A stretch of DNA of 64,000 nucleotides from Firmicutes bacterium AF25-13AC. GTDB taxonomy: Bacteria; Bacillota; Clostridia; Lachnospirales; Lachnospiraceae. The DNA lies in NCBI GenBank assembly GCA_003478935.1, contig QUFP01000005.1:70803-134802 (forward strand), in the 5' to 3' direction. The position numbers and the translations under genes were made by a program. This document shows positions 18,799 through 28,186 of this stretch, one piece after another; position 1 is the first letter of the stretch, and each line of letters starts with the position of its first letter. The notes beneath the pieces were generated by a model that searched no databases, was not told the DNA's origin, and saw nothing but the letters and a program-made list of their open reading frames with translations.

Positions 18799-19177
18799 TC
18801 ATGGAACATTACTGTCCATTCCGTTTTTGAAGAAAAGTCGATTTACTGGGTCAGACAGAGGAATGCGATACAGCATCTATAAAGTAGAAGAAACGCGTGT
18901 AATACCAAACGAGGATGCTTCAAACGATGCATCTGAGGAAGCGCCAAAGGAAGAAAAAGTAACGCTTCTCGAGGCAGCCGCCTGCCCAGGACCATTTTCC
19001 GTAGATTTTACAAAGCCAGAGCTGTTTACAAAAAAGCGTTTTTCATTTGATGATGAAGGACGTGCAGCCGCAGTTGACTGGCTCAATGAGCTCTACGAAG
19101 AAAAGCGCGAGTTCTTTGAGGATGTTTATAATCATCCAGATAAATATTATAAAGAGCATCATAAAACGGATGAATAA
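18791..19177 (+). CDS. Small acidic cytoplasmic protein of the ABC operon, unknown
   Basis: A 128-residue soluble protein, acidic in the middle and C-terminus, with no signal or membrane segment. Recognisable stretches are MRYSIYKVEETRV, FSVDFTKPELFTKKRFSFDD and WLNELYEEKREFFEDVYNHP. I cannot assign a family. Its ATG at 18791 follows GGAGGAAAC and overlaps the previous stop by 8 bases. It is the last gene of the five-gene operon, just before the ddl promoter. Confidence 0.65.
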   Translation: MIDHGTLLSIPFLKKSRFTGSDRGMRYSIYKVEETRVIPNEDASNDASEEAPKEEKVTLLEAAACPGPFSVDFTKPELFTKKRFSFDDEGRAAAVDWLNELYEEKREFFEDVYNHPDKYYKEHHKTDE

Positions 19178-19199
19178 AAAGGTTTGTATGGCAAGACAC

Positions 19200-19227
19200 T
19201 TGCATATTTATCAAAATGTGGTATGAT
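19200..19227 (+). promoter_or_regulatory. Promoter of ddl
   Basis: TTGCAT (19200-19205), 16-base spacer, TATGAT (19222-19227), with TG two bases before the -10. Confidence 0.65.
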
Positions 19228-19284
19228 AGCAAAGGCAAACATTGCAGCTTTTGTTGTTAAGAATTGCAAAGAAAGGGAAAAATT

Positions 19285-20333
19285 ATGAGCAAGCAGAATC
19301 TGGCGGTTATTTTGGAGGACAGTCCTCTGAGCATGAGATTTCATGTATGTCCGCATCTAATATTATTCAGTGCATTGATGCACAGCGTTACAATATCATT
19401 TTAGTAGGAATTACAAAGGAAGGTCATTGGGTAGAGGCCGCTGATCTTAATGCAGTTTCGGATGGATCCTGGAGACAGTCAAAGACAAGTATTGTATTGT
19501 CACCAGATGCAACTAGAAAAGGTCTTTATCGTATGAGCGAGGACGAAAAGGCACAGTTTGTTCATCTTGATGTGATTTTCCCGGTACTGCATGGTTTATA
19601 CGGAGAGGACGGAACTGTTCAGGGCTTATTTAAGCTTGCAGGTATTCCGTTTGTTGGATGTGGTCTCTTTGCATCAGCTGCTGGTATGGATAAGCTTTAC
19701 ACAAAGATTATAGTCGATACCCTTGGCATACGTCAGGCAAAGTATGTTCCTGTTTACAAGGAAGAGCTGCCTAAAATGGATGAGGTAGTTGCAAGAGTAG
19801 AGAGTGCACTGGAATACCCAGTATTTGTAAAGCCATCAAGAGCAGGATCTTCTAAGGGTGTAAATAAGGCAGCAAACAGAGAGCAGCTTAAGAGTGCATT
19901 GGTTGAAGCAGCAGATAACGACAGAAAAATTCTGGTAGAAGAGACTATTATCGGCCGTGAGGTTGAGTGTGCAGTTCTCGGAAATCTTGATGTAAAGGCA
20001 TCTGGTGTTGGTGAGATTCTTTCAGCAGATGAGTTCTACGATTTTGATGCAAAGTATTACAATTCCGAGTCTAAAACACTTGTTGATCCGCCGATGCCAG
20101 AAAATATGCGTGAGCAGATTCGTGAGGATGCTGTAAAAATCTTTATGGCACTTGATGGAAGAGGACTTTCAAGAGTTGATTTCTTCTTAACTGAGAGCGG
20201 TGTTGTGTTTAACGAAATCAATACCCTTCCTGGATTTACAGCAATTAGTATGTATCCGATGCTTTGGGAAGCACAGGGCATCCCGAAGAAAGAGCTTGTT
20301 CAGAAGCTGATTGATCTTGCATTCGAGCGCTGA
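19285..20333 (+). CDS. ddl: D-alanine-D-alanine ligase (one frameshift near the N-terminus)
   Basis: An ATP-grasp enzyme that makes D-Ala-D-Ala for peptidoglycan. ATG 19285 opens with MSKQNLAVI and then must shift to read FGGQSSEHEISCMSASNI, the conserved first motif. Loss of one T from the run at 19310-19313 explains this. Further motifs are HGLYGEDGTVQG, KPSRAGSSKGV, EETIIGREVECAVLG and the metal site FNEINTLPGFT. With one T restored the protein is about 350 residues, normal for Ddl. The gene is normally essential, which favours a sequencing indel over a true mutation. A short variant cannot use the downstream frame with a good ribosome site. Confidence 0.88.
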
Positions 20334-20381
20334 TTATAGTTGTGCAGGCAGGGTCTATATATAGAAAGGCAAGTGAAAAAC

Positions 20382-20807
20382 ATGACAAAGGACGTACTTG
20401 TAACGGTGCGCGGACTTCAGATGACACCGGACGGAGACGACACTATCGAAGTGACAACGACTGGAAAGTATTATGAAAAGGATGGAAAACGCTATCTTTT
20501 CTATGATGAGATTGGCGATGATACCAACCTAATTGTAAAAAATTCGATCCAGATTACAGAAGAACATGTATCTGTCAGCAAAAAAGGGCTGATCAATGCG
20601 CAGATGAATTTCGAGAAGGAAAACAAGCTTGTCAGTGTATATGAGACGCCTTATGGACAGATGGAGATGGGTGTGTATACGACTGGCCTCTGTCTTGATG
20701 AACGCGATGATTTTTTAGAACTGAAGCTTGAATACTTGTTGGAGATAAACAATCAGCATGTCAGCGATAGTGAAATTTTGCTTCAGATTCGCCCACAGCA
20801 AAACTGA
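20382..20807 (+). CDS. DUF1934 family protein (YwiB-like beta-barrel)
   Basis: A 141-residue protein of the DUF1934/YwiB type, predicted to fold as a calycin-like beta-barrel. It has repeated beta strands and the ending LELKLEYLLEINNQHVSDSE, typical of the family. The function is unknown. GAAAGGC precedes the ATG at 20382. It follows ddl by 48 bases with no terminator between, so the two are likely co-transcribed. Confidence 0.75.
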   Translation: MTKDVLVTVRGLQMTPDGDDTIEVTTTGKYYEKDGKRYLFYDEIGDDTNLIVKNSIQITEEHVSVSKKGLINAQMNFEKENKLVSVYETPYGQMEMGVYTTGLCLDERDDFLELKLEYLLEINNQHVSDSEILLQIRPQQN

Positions 20808-20825
20808 TCAGAAGATAGTAAAATA

Positions 20826-20859
20826 AAAAGCCATGTATCAATGCGATACACGGCTTTTT
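20826..20859. terminator. Bidirectional terminator
   Basis: AAAAGCC-TGTATC pairs with GATACACGGCTTTT across a short loop, with T runs on both strands, between converging genes. Confidence 0.8.
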
Positions 20860-20869
20860 GTTTGTTGCT

Positions 20870-21367
20870 TTATTTGTTTTTCTTTCCCTTAGACTCTGTT
20901 TTCTCAGCAGTTGTATTCTTTACGCTCTTATCTTTTTTGAAGCGTGCGAAGAAACCTTTCTTCTTCGGCGGTGCCGGGATTGCTCCGCCGCGTACACTCT
21001 TAATTTCAGTGATGTAAATACCGCTGACAACAGCCTTGACTTCTTTTTTTACCGGGATGATTTCATACACCTTCGGGTCAGCAATAAGAGTCATGATTCT
21101 AGGACCAACCTTTGCTTTTACAAAAGGCATCTTCATGCGGCGCATGTACTTTGGAGTCTGTTGCAAAACCATATCCGGAAGATTTGCATCCTTAAGTTTC
21201 ATTTTCTTTTTGTCGATAATTAACATGGATAGCGTTTGTTTCATCGCATCCATCTGCTCTTGAGAAACGGCCTGTTTTCTCTGCATTTTGGAGCCTACAA
21301 AATAAAGCACTACCAAAAGCACAAGAATTACGGCAAGAATAATGAGCAAAATTTGCCACCAAGTCAT
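20870..21367 (-). CDS. Membrane-anchored protein of unknown function
   Basis: A 165-residue protein: a short N-terminus, one transmembrane helix (about 4-25, WWQILLIILAVILVLLVVLYF), a coiled-coil stretch, a compact region (MPFVKAKVGPRIMTLIADPKVYEII) and a very basic C-terminal tail (KKKGFFARFKKDKS). I do not recognise the family. The topology suggests a cytoplasmic domain tethered to the membrane. GGAGGAAG lies before the ATG at 21367. Confidence 0.65.
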   Translation of the reverse strand: MTWWQILLIILAVILVLLVVLYFVGSKMQRKQAVSQEQMDAMKQTLSMLIIDKKKMKLKDANLPDMVLQQTPKYMRRMKMPFVKAKVGPRIMTLIADPKVYEIIPVKKEVKAVVSGIYITEIKSVRGGAIPAPPKKKGFFARFKKDKSVKNTTAEKTESKGKKNK

Positions 21368-21549
21368 TTGGCTTCCTCCTATCTGTCGTTCTGCCTTCTG
21401 CAGAACATTATCAGAAATATTATAACATCTTAACAAATAGGTTGCAACACAAATTTATCTTGAATTTGTCTTGAAATAAGTCATATTGAAAGAAAACGCA
21501 GAATAAAATAGATGGGGAAATAGATTTGCTTAGGAAAGGCGGTGCTATA

Positions 21550-22467
21550 ATGAAGGGAAAGATCGTGACATTAGTATTATTATTTTTGGCATCGCTTTTG
21601 TTTCCATATACTATGACGATTCTTTGTTTTGATACTGGTCTTATGTCTTATCAGCCAGAAGATTTGTATAGCGTGGTTCTTGAAAATGAAAAAACAGTTT
21701 CAGCAGAACAGTATCTTGTTGGCATTTTAGCGCAGGAGATAGATCCTTCAATGGAGCAGGAAACATTGAAGGCACAGGCTATTTTAGCAAGAACGTGGCT
21801 GTATCGTGCTATGGGAACAAAAACTTCTGTCTCAGAGAGTGAGCTTGCCATTCATGCGATGACGCTTTCGCAGATGAAAGCAGTGTGGGGCGATGATGAA
21901 TATCTATATTATGAAAAATTATATGCAGCAGTGATTGAAACTGCCGGGCAGTGCCTTTATTATGGTGATGGGCTTGCAGCACCGCTTTTTCATAAGATCA
22001 GCGCCGGGATGACGCGCTATGACCAGACAGGAGATTGTCCGTATCTTGTTGGTGTCGATTGTGTGTATGATGCTGAATCACCGGGATATCAGACGGTAAA
22101 ACAATTTACAAAAGAAGAATTTGCAGGTAAGCTTAACCAGATTGATGATACGAGACAGCTTTCGGCACCGGTGAATGCAGCGGATGTGGCGCTGACACTT
22201 GATGCACAGGGTTATGTTATGAATTTACAGGTGTCAGAGATTAGTTTTTCAGCAGAGGAAGCAGCGTTGGCACTAGGTATTCCGTCACTTTGGTTTCGAC
22301 TTGAAGATTACGCAGATACGATTAGAGTAATCGCAAAGGGTATTGGACATGGATATGGAATGAGTCAGTATGGAGCAGACAGGTATGCAGGGGAGGGACG
22401 AGATTATAAATGGATTTTACAGCATTATTTTCAGGGATGTGAGGTAAAGGACAGTTCAAGCAGATAA
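21550..22467 (+). CDS. spoIID: Stage II sporulation protein D (SpoIID/LytB domain)
   Basis: A 305-residue membrane-anchored protein with an N-terminal hydrophobic helix (about 4-24), then the SpoIID domain: AEQYLVGILAQEIDPSMEQETLKAQAILARTW split across about 50-85, and the C-terminal GIGHGYGMSQYGADRYA. SpoIID is a lytic transglycosylase of the DMP complex that removes septal peptidoglycan during engulfment. The usual E in LAQEI is present. The next gene is spoIIQ, a common pairing in Clostridia. AGGAAAGG precedes the ATG at 21550. It implies the organism can, or recently could, sporulate. Confidence 0.88.
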   Translation: MKGKIVTLVLLFLASLLFPYTMTILCFDTGLMSYQPEDLYSVVLENEKTVSAEQYLVGILAQEIDPSMEQETLKAQAILARTWLYRAMGTKTSVSESELAIHAMTLSQMKAVWGDDEYLYYEKLYAAVIETAGQCLYYGDGLAAPLFHKISAGMTRYDQTGDCPYLVGVDCVYDAESPGYQTVKQFTKEEFAGKLNQIDDTRQLSAPVNAADVALTLDAQGYVMNLQVSEISFSAEEAALALGIPSLWFRLEDYADTIRVIAKGIGHGYGMSQYGADRYAGEGRDYKWILQHYFQGCEVKDSSSR

Positions 22468-22603
22468 AAGCTTTAAATATTTCTTTGTTTCTTCGTATAA
22501 CCGCACAAATATTGGCAAGAATAGGACTAAAGGGAGCAGGAGAAAGTTCCTGATCGCCTAATATACATTGTGCAGTTGTAATCGCACAGAAATGGAGATC
22601 ATT

Positions 22604-23440
22604 ATGAGAAAGTGGTATGCGTTTTTATCGGGGAAGAAGATGCTTGGCATTGGACTTGGCGCAGTCGTAGCACTTACTGCACTTTTGGCAGTGAATTTTT
22701 ATCGTGAGCAAAATGAAAGGTATGTGACAACAAATGGGAGTGAAGCGCTGACACAAGCAGAACAGGCTAATAAAACACAATCAGATGGGATGCCGTCTGA
22801 GGCAAATCAGGTGGCAGAGGAGATGAACCATGAGCTTCCAGTTGGAAGTGAAGTTGGCGAGCAGCAGCTCGCAGAGCAGTCAGGGGAAAGTGAGGAGCTT
22901 GCCGCAAATGATGCGTCTGGACAGAATGCAAATCAGGACAGTATCCAGAATACAGAACAGGCAGCATCAGATGAAGTGGCAGAGGTTGCAGGTCAGACAA
23001 GCCTTGTATCCATGAATTTAAATTTTGACTCATCAAAGAAGCTTCAGTGGCCAGTTGCAGGAAGAGAGCTTATCAAGTCTTTCTCAATGGACGGACTTGT
23101 ATATTATCCAACATTAGAGGAATATAAGGTGTGCCCAGCAATTATGGTACAGGCAAAACCAGGTGATGCCGTTTTAGCGCCGGCAGACGGCGTTATCTCA
23201 AAAATCGCAGCAAATGAGGAGATTGGAACATATCTTTGCGTAACGCTTGGCGATGAATATCAGGCGATTATCGGAAATATGGACAATGTTTCAGTGGCAG
23301 AAGGTGATTATGTATTAAAGGGAACTGTGCTTGGCGGACTGGCAGAGCCGACTAAATATTATGTCACAGAAGGACCTAATTTATATTTTGAACTGCAAAA
23401 AAATGGAGAGCCGGTTGATCCGCTTGATTATCTTGAGTGA
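22604..23440 (+). CDS. spoIIQ: SpoIIQ-like M23-fold protein
   Basis: A 278-residue protein with an N-terminal transmembrane helix (about 11-30), a Gln/Glu/Ala/Ser-rich linker (about 40-140) and a C-terminal LytM/M23 domain (about 170-278) with DAVLAPADGVISKI and NLYFELQKNGEPVDPLDYL. The usual zinc-binding HxH of active M23 endopeptidases is replaced by N-L-Y, and the first histidine is not seen, so it is probably non-catalytic, as in Bacillus subtilis SpoIIQ. It should span the intermembrane space with SpoIIIAH during engulfment. The gene directly follows spoIID. Low-complexity linkers recur in this genome. Confidence 0.82.
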   Translation: MRKWYAFLSGKKMLGIGLGAVVALTALLAVNFYREQNERYVTTNGSEALTQAEQANKTQSDGMPSEANQVAEEMNHELPVGSEVGEQQLAEQSGESEELAANDASGQNANQDSIQNTEQAASDEVAEVAGQTSLVSMNLNFDSSKKLQWPVAGRELIKSFSMDGLVYYPTLEEYKVCPAIMVQAKPGDAVLAPADGVISKIAANEEIGTYLCVTLGDEYQAIIGNMDNVSVAEGDYVLKGTVLGGLAEPTKYYVTEGPNLYFELQKNGEPVDPLDYLE

Positions 23441-23532
23441 CAGAGCTTTGATACCAGATTGCAGGCAAGCTTGTACCGATTTTGGCTTTATGCTCTTTTA
23501 ACCCAGGTATCTTCAAAAATAAATCATGAAAA

Positions 23533-23560
23533 AACGCGCAGGACCTAAATTCTGCGCGTT
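23533..23560. terminator. Bidirectional terminator after spoIIQ
   Basis: AACGCGCAG and CTGCGCGTT form a perfect stem, flanked by AAAA on the left and TAAAATT on the right, between converging genes. Confidence 0.7.
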
Positions 23561-23614
23561 AAAATTATGGCAGCAATATAAAGCCGCATCTCGATGTTAG
23601 ATTGTTTCATGTAA

Positions 23615-24067
23615 TTACGGCCGAATGCCCTTTGACATGTTGCTGTTGTGGTAGCGCGGATCAAGAGTTACATCCTCGCCAAACCATTTTGGAGGAATAA
23701 AGCTTCTGGCAGCAGATTCATCAGGAAACTCAACCTCAACGAGCAGTACACCGTTTAAAGCACCGTCAAAAATATCTAGCTCGGCAGTCAGATCGTTACC
23801 AATCGGGATGCGGTAGCGTGTCTTTGAAATTACAGTGCCGTCAGCTTTTACAATAAGATGCTCATAGGCTTCTTTTGTAAGCGGCAGGTTATATTCCTCA
23901 CGAACCATCATGCCAGCGCCTTTGTATGTCATATAATAAGAATCACCGTCTCTTCGCACGCGCACGACAGGGGCAGTACACAGATATCCCTGTTCGATGC
24001 GTGTGTGGGGATATGATTCTAAATTGTCAGGAAGCTTGACTGGGACAAATTTACGTTCAATTTCCAT
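23615..24067 (-). CDS. CYTH domain protein (triphosphatase family)
   Basis: A 150-residue protein beginning MEIERKFVP, the signature ExExK of the CYTH superfamily, which folds as a tunnel that binds triphosphates with divalent metal. Later conserved features are RVRRDGDSYYMTYKG, SKTRYRIP, ELDIFDG and LLVEVEFPDE. Bacterial members hydrolyse inorganic triphosphate or nucleoside triphosphates. It is monocistronic on the minus strand. The exact substrate is not predictable. Confidence 0.88.
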   Translation of the reverse strand: MEIERKFVPVKLPDNLESYPHTRIEQGYLCTAPVVRVRRDGDSYYMTYKGAGMMVREEYNLPLTKEAYEHLIVKADGTVISKTRYRIPIGNDLTAELDIFDGALNGVLLVEVEFPDESAARSFIPPKWFGEDVTLDPRYHNSNMSKGIRP

Positions 24068-24166
24068 AATAAATACCAGACCTTTCTATTGGTTATTGAA
24101 GTTCACGAGAAAAGTTTGCGAACCGTGAACGCCTATAATGATTTTCAGAAATCAGTATATCCCATG

Positions 24167-24195
24167 TTGACATATTCATCAAGATTTTTTATACT
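24167..24195 (+). promoter_or_regulatory. Promoter of the DJ-1/PfpI gene
   Basis: TTGACA (24167-24172), 17-base spacer, TATACT (24190-24195). Confidence 0.8.
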
Positions 24196-24226
24196 GAGGT
24201 CAAAAAAAGAAAGGCAGGAAAAAAAT

Positions 24227-24769
24227 ATGGTTTACGCATTTATGGCAGATGGCTGTGAAGAGGTTGAGGCATTAGCAGTGATTGATCTTCTTAGAAGAGC
24301 AGGAGAAGAGGTAGAGCTTGTTTCTATACATAATAAAGATATGACACAGGGCTCTCATGGAATTGGAATTAAAAATGATGTCATGCTAAAAGATATTTTT
24401 GTTGATGCAGCAGATACTTTATTTTTGCCGGGCGGAGGTGTTGGAACTAAGAACTTAAAAGCGTGCGAAGAGCTTTCTAAGCTGCTTGTTTCACACAATG
24501 CAAAGGGCGGACGTATTGCAGCAATCTGTGCAGCGCCGAGTGCACTTGGCATTTTAGGCATTTTGGAAGGAAAGAATGCAACATGTTATCCAGGCTTTGA
24601 AGACCAGTTAAAGGGAGCTAAGTTTAAGGCCGTTCCAGTTGTTACCGATGGAAATATTACAACAAGCCGCGGCATGGGTACATCTATATTGCTCGGACTT
24701 GAGTTAGTAAAGCTGCTAAAAGATGAGGAAACATCAAAGAAGCTCACAGAAGCAATTATGATGCCGTAA
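24227..24769 (+). CDS. DJ-1/PfpI (YajL/ThiJ) family protein
   Basis: A 180-residue protein of the DJ-1 type. It has the N-terminal glutamate region FMADGCEEVEALAVIDLLRR, LFLPGGGVGTKNL, the nucleophile-elbow cysteine in AAICAAPSALGI, and a C-terminal TTSRGMGTSILLGLELVKLL. Family members act on glyoxal adducts or as stress-linked hydrolases or chaperones; no firm activity can be given. ATG 24227 follows AAGGCAGGA and its own strong promoter. An upstream open frame would cover the promoter and is rejected. Confidence 0.88.
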   Translation: MVYAFMADGCEEVEALAVIDLLRRAGEEVELVSIHNKDMTQGSHGIGIKNDVMLKDIFVDAADTLFLPGGGVGTKNLKACEELSKLLVSHNAKGGRIAAICAAPSALGILGILEGKNATCYPGFEDQLKGAKFKAVPVVTDGNITTSRGMGTSILLGLELVKLLKDEETSKKLTEAIMMP

Positions 24770-24776
24770 TTATCGC

Positions 24777-24805
24777 TTGCAATTTTGAGGCTTGTGTTGT
24801 ATAAT
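24777..24805 (+). promoter_or_regulatory. Promoter of tig
   Basis: TTGCAA (24777-24782), 17-base spacer, TATAAT (24800-24805). The start is about 85 bases before the tig start codon. Confidence 0.7.
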
Positions 24806-24898
24806 CGTATATTGCAGACATATGACTAAAATAGATAGTAGTTAGATGTGGCAAGCGTCATATGATAAGGACGAAAGTTTTTTTAGGAGGAACCAGTA

Positions 24899-26177
24899 AT
24901 GAGTGTACAGGTAGAAAATCTGGAAAAGAGCATGGCAAAGCTGACAATTGAAGTCAGCGCTGAGCAGTTTGAGGCAGCCATGCAGAAAGCATATATCAAG
25001 AACAAGGGCAGAATTCAGCTGCCTGGTTTCCGCAAGGGCAAGGCACCTCGTGCTATGATCGAAAAGATGTACGGCGCAGGTATCTTCTATGAGGACGCGG
25101 CAAATGAGATTATTCCGGAAGCTTACGAAGAGGCAGCAAAGGAGAGTGGTTTAGTAATCACTTCTCAGCCAGAGATCGACGTAACACAGATCGAGAAGGG
25201 CAAGTCCTTCATCTTTACTGCAACTGTAGCAGTTAAGCCGGAAGTAACTCTTGGCGAGTATAAGGGTCTTGAGTATGAGGCACAGCCGGTAGAAGTTACC
25301 GACGAAGAGGTTGAGGAAGAACTGAAGAAGGTTCAGAATCAGCAGGCAAGAACTGTAACTGTAGAGGATCGTCCGGTAGCTGACGGTGACATCGTTACCA
25401 TCGACTATGAGGGATTTGTTGACGGAACTGCATTTGCAGGCGGCAAGGGTACAGATTATGATCTGACCATCGGTTCTCACAGCTTCATCGATACTTTCGA
25501 GGAGCAGTTAGTTGGCAAGAATGCTGGCGAGGAGACTGAGGTTAACGTTACCTTCCCAGAGCAGTATCATGAGGCTAGCCTGGCAGGAAAGCCGGCTACA
25601 TTTAAGGTAACTGTTAAGGCAATCAAGCTAAGGAACTGCCAGAGCTTGATGATGAGTTCGCAAGCGAGGTTTCCGATTTCGAGACTCTTGATGAGTACAA
25701 GGCTGATTTAAAGGCTAAGGCTTTAGAGCGCAAGGAGAAGGAGCTAAGACTGCAAAGCAGAACGCTTTAGTAGACAAGGCTGTTGAGAATGCATCCATGG
25801 AGATCGCAGACGCTATGATCACTTCTCAGGCACGCAACATGGCAAATGATTTCGCACAGAGACTGCAGATGCAGGGCATGACTGTTGATCAGTATCTTCA
25901 GTACACTGGTCTGACAAGAGAGGCTCTTGTTGATCAGATGAAGCCGCAGGCTGAGACTCGTATTAAGAATCGTCTTGTTCTTGAGGCAATTGCTAAGGCT
26001 GAGAACATCGAAGTTTCTGACGAAGAGGTTGAAGCTGAGATGCAGAAGATGGCAGACGCATACAAGATGGAACTTGACAAGGTTAAGGAGTATCTTGGTG
26101 AGGCTGGCAAGGATAGCTTAAAGGATGATCTGGCTGTACAGAAGGCAGTTGATCTGATCGTAGACAGCGCAAAATAA
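24899..26177 (+). CDS. tig: Trigger factor (two frameshifts)
   Basis: A ribosome-associated chaperone with peptidyl-prolyl isomerase activity. The N-terminal ribosome-binding domain has the signature [17 protein letters not shown] (about 43-59). The FKBP-like domain (about 150-245) includes [20 protein letters not shown], and the C-terminal chaperone arms fill the rest. The reading frame shifts at about 25627 and again at about 25743. Restoring one G at each (GGCTAAG read as GCTAAG both times) gives an unbroken protein of about 427 residues, normal length. A strong AGGAGG precedes the ATG. Two independent lesions in one conserved gene point to assembly error. Confidence 0.9.
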
Positions 26178-26193
26178 TTATAACTATAAACAG

Positions 26194-26221
26194 AGGCAGC
26201 GGCAGAAAGCCGCTGTCTTTT
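26194..26221 (+). terminator. Terminator or attenuator between tig and clpP
   Basis: AGGCAGCGGC and GCCGCTGTCT pair with a 5-base loop and are followed by TTT. Confidence 0.65.
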
Positions 26222-26242
26222 GGAAAGGATATGGTGACATAT

Positions 26243-26823
26243 ATGGCATTAGTACCTTATGTGGTGGAGCAGACAAACCGCGGAGAGCGTTCTTATGACA
26301 TTTATTCCCGTCTTCTCAAAGAGAGAATTATTTTCTTGGGCGAGGAAGTGAATAATGTAACAGCAAACCTAATCGTGGCACAGCTGCTGTTTTTGGAGTC
26401 TGAAGATCCAAACAAGGATATCAGCTTTTACATCAACAGCCCGGGTGGTTCCATCAGCGATGGTATGGCAATTTACGATACGATGAAGTACATCAAGTGT
26501 GATGTATCTACAATCTGCATCGGTATGGCAGCCAGCATGGGCGCATTCCTTTTATCAGGAGGAACCAAAGGCAAGCGTTATGCGCTTCCAAATGCGGAGA
26601 TCATGATTCATCAGCCGTCTGGTGGTTCCCAGGGTCAGGCAACTGATATGAAGATCGTGCTGAACATATTCTGAAAACAAAGGCACGCATGAACAGACTT
26701 ATGGCAGAGCATACAGGCCAGCCAGTTGAGAAGGTTGAGGCAGATACCGAGAGAGATAACTGGATGACAGCTGAAGAAGCAAAAGCATATGGCTTGATTG
26801 ATGAGATTATCACGAATCATTGA
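26243..26823 (+). CDS. clpP: ATP-dependent Clp protease proteolytic subunit (one frameshift)
   Basis: A serine peptidase that forms the 14-mer ClpP chamber with ClpX, encoded next. Motifs are [20 protein letters not shown], the catalytic Ser in [13 protein letters not shown], the catalytic His in [14 protein letters not shown] and the Asp in TERDNWM. The frame shifts at about 26657; restoring one G (GTGGCTGAA) continues as [18 protein letters not shown] and ends IDEIITNH. The resulting length of about 193 residues is normal. The start is ATG 26243 by family comparison ([11 protein letters not shown]); the GGAAAGGA ribosome site is 13 bases away, a little far. Confidence 0.9.
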
Positions 26824-26842
26824 TGATTAAAGGGGATTGACT

Positions 26843-28147
26843 ATGGCAACAAGATCAGAGGATTTACGCTGCTCTTTCTGTGGAAAGTCGCAGAGACAGG
26901 TGCGCAAGCTGATTGCGGGATTAAACGGAAGTTACATCTGCGATGAGTGTACTGAGATTTGCTACGAAATTCTTCAGGAAGAAGAAAATGGCGAGGAAGA
27001 AGCAGGCGGATATAATCCAGGAGACATTAACCTGTTAAAACCAAAGCAGATCATGGAGCATCTCAACCAATACGTAATTGGACAGGATGAGGCAAAAAAA
27101 GCACTGGCAGTAGCTGTGTACAACCATTATAAGCGCATTACCCACATTGAAGAGAGCAGTGACGTTGAGATTCAAAAGAGTAATATTCTCATGCTTGGTC
27201 CGACTGGTTCAGGAAAGACTTACATGGCACAGTCGTTGGCGAAGTTACTCAATGTTCCGTTTGCAATTGCAGATGCAACTTCTCTGACAGAGGCCGGTTA
27301 TGTGGGTGAAGATGTTGAAAACATCCTGTTAAAGCTGATTCAGGCAGCCGATTATAACATCGAGCGTGCAGAATACGGTATCATTTATATTGACGAGATT
27401 GATAAGATCACGAAGAAGTCTGAGAATGTATCTATTACCAGAGACGTTTCCGGTGAAGGTGTTCAGCAGGCATTATTAAAGATTTTAGAGGGAACCGTAG
27501 CAAGCGTTCCGCCGCAGGGGGGAAGAAAGCATCCGCATCAGGAGCTTTTACAGATTGATACCACCAACATTTTATTTATCTGCGGAGGTGCATTCGACGG
27601 TCTTGAAAAGATCGTAGAGAGCCGTCTTGGAAGTGGATCAATTGGATTTGGCGCTGAGATTATTGGAAAGGATGAGCGCAGCATCAGTGAATTGTTTGCG
27701 CAGGTGCTTCCAGAAGATTTGGTAAAGTTTGGACTTATACCAGAGTTTATCGGACGTCTTCCTGTTATGGTATCGCTTGAGCAGCTTGACGAGGCAGCTC
27801 TTGTAAAGATTCTTACAGAGCCGAAGAATGCGATTACAAAGCAGTACACGAAGCTGTTTGATATTGACGGTGTAAAGCTCACCTTTACAGAAGATGCAGT
27901 CAAAGCAGTTGCGAAGAAGGCACAGGAAAGAAAGACCGGTGCAAGAGGCTTACGAGCAATTCTAGAGTCCGTCATGATGGATACCATGTACGAGCTGCCT
28001 TCTGATGATACAGTAGGAGAATGTATCATTACTGAGCAGACAGTAGAGGGAACAGAAAAGCCGCAGATCGTGCGCCGCGATATTGAGGTTGTAAAGCGGG
28101 AAGAAAGAGCCCGCAGATTCCTGAATAAATCCGGGGAGACTGCTTGA
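26843..28147 (+). CDS. clpX: ATP-dependent Clp protease ATP-binding subunit ClpX
   Basis: A 434-residue AAA+ unfoldase. The N-terminal zinc-binding domain shows CSFCGK and CDECTEIC (about 9-37). Walker A is [12 protein letters not shown] (about 117-128), Walker B is [10 protein letters not shown], the pore-loop and IGF regions follow (GSIGFGAEI), and the C-terminal sensor region has [13 protein letters not shown]. It recognises substrates and feeds them to ClpP. It lies 19 bases after clpP, with AAAGGGG before ATG 26843. Its stop codon lies inside the loop of a terminator-like hairpin. Confidence 0.95.
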   Translation: MATRSEDLRCSFCGKSQRQVRKLIAGLNGSYICDECTEICYEILQEEENGEEEAGGYNPGDINLLKPKQIMEHLNQYVIGQDEAKKALAVAVYNHYKRITHIEESSDVEIQKSNILMLGPTGSGKTYMAQSLAKLLNVPFAIADATSLTEAGYVGEDVENILLKLIQAADYNIERAEYGIIYIDEIDKITKKSENVSITRDVSGEGVQQALLKILEGTVASVPPQGGRKHPHQELLQIDTTNILFICGGAFDGLEKIVESRLGSGSIGFGAEIIGKDERSISELFAQVLPEDLVKFGLIPEFIGRLPVMVSLEQLDEAALVKILTEPKNAITKQYTKLFDIDGVKLTFTEDAVKAVAKKAQERKTGARGLRAILESVMMDTMYELPSDDTVGECIITEQTVEGTEKPQIVRRDIEVVKREERARRFLNKSGETA

Positions 28148-28169
28148 CAGTCTCCCCCCTTTCTATTTT
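28133..28169 (+). terminator. Terminator at the clpX 3' end
   Basis: GGGGAGACTG and CAGTCTCCCC form a perfect 10-bp stem around the clpX stop codon, followed by CCTTTCTATTTTT. It would limit read-through into lon. Confidence 0.8.
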
Positions 28170-28186
28170 TATAAGGGAGAAAAAAA

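Noticed and set aside
24089..24226. N-terminal extension of the DJ-1/PfpI protein
   Set aside because: The region contains a strong promoter (TTGACA-17-TATACT) and the family starts at the ATG at 24227.
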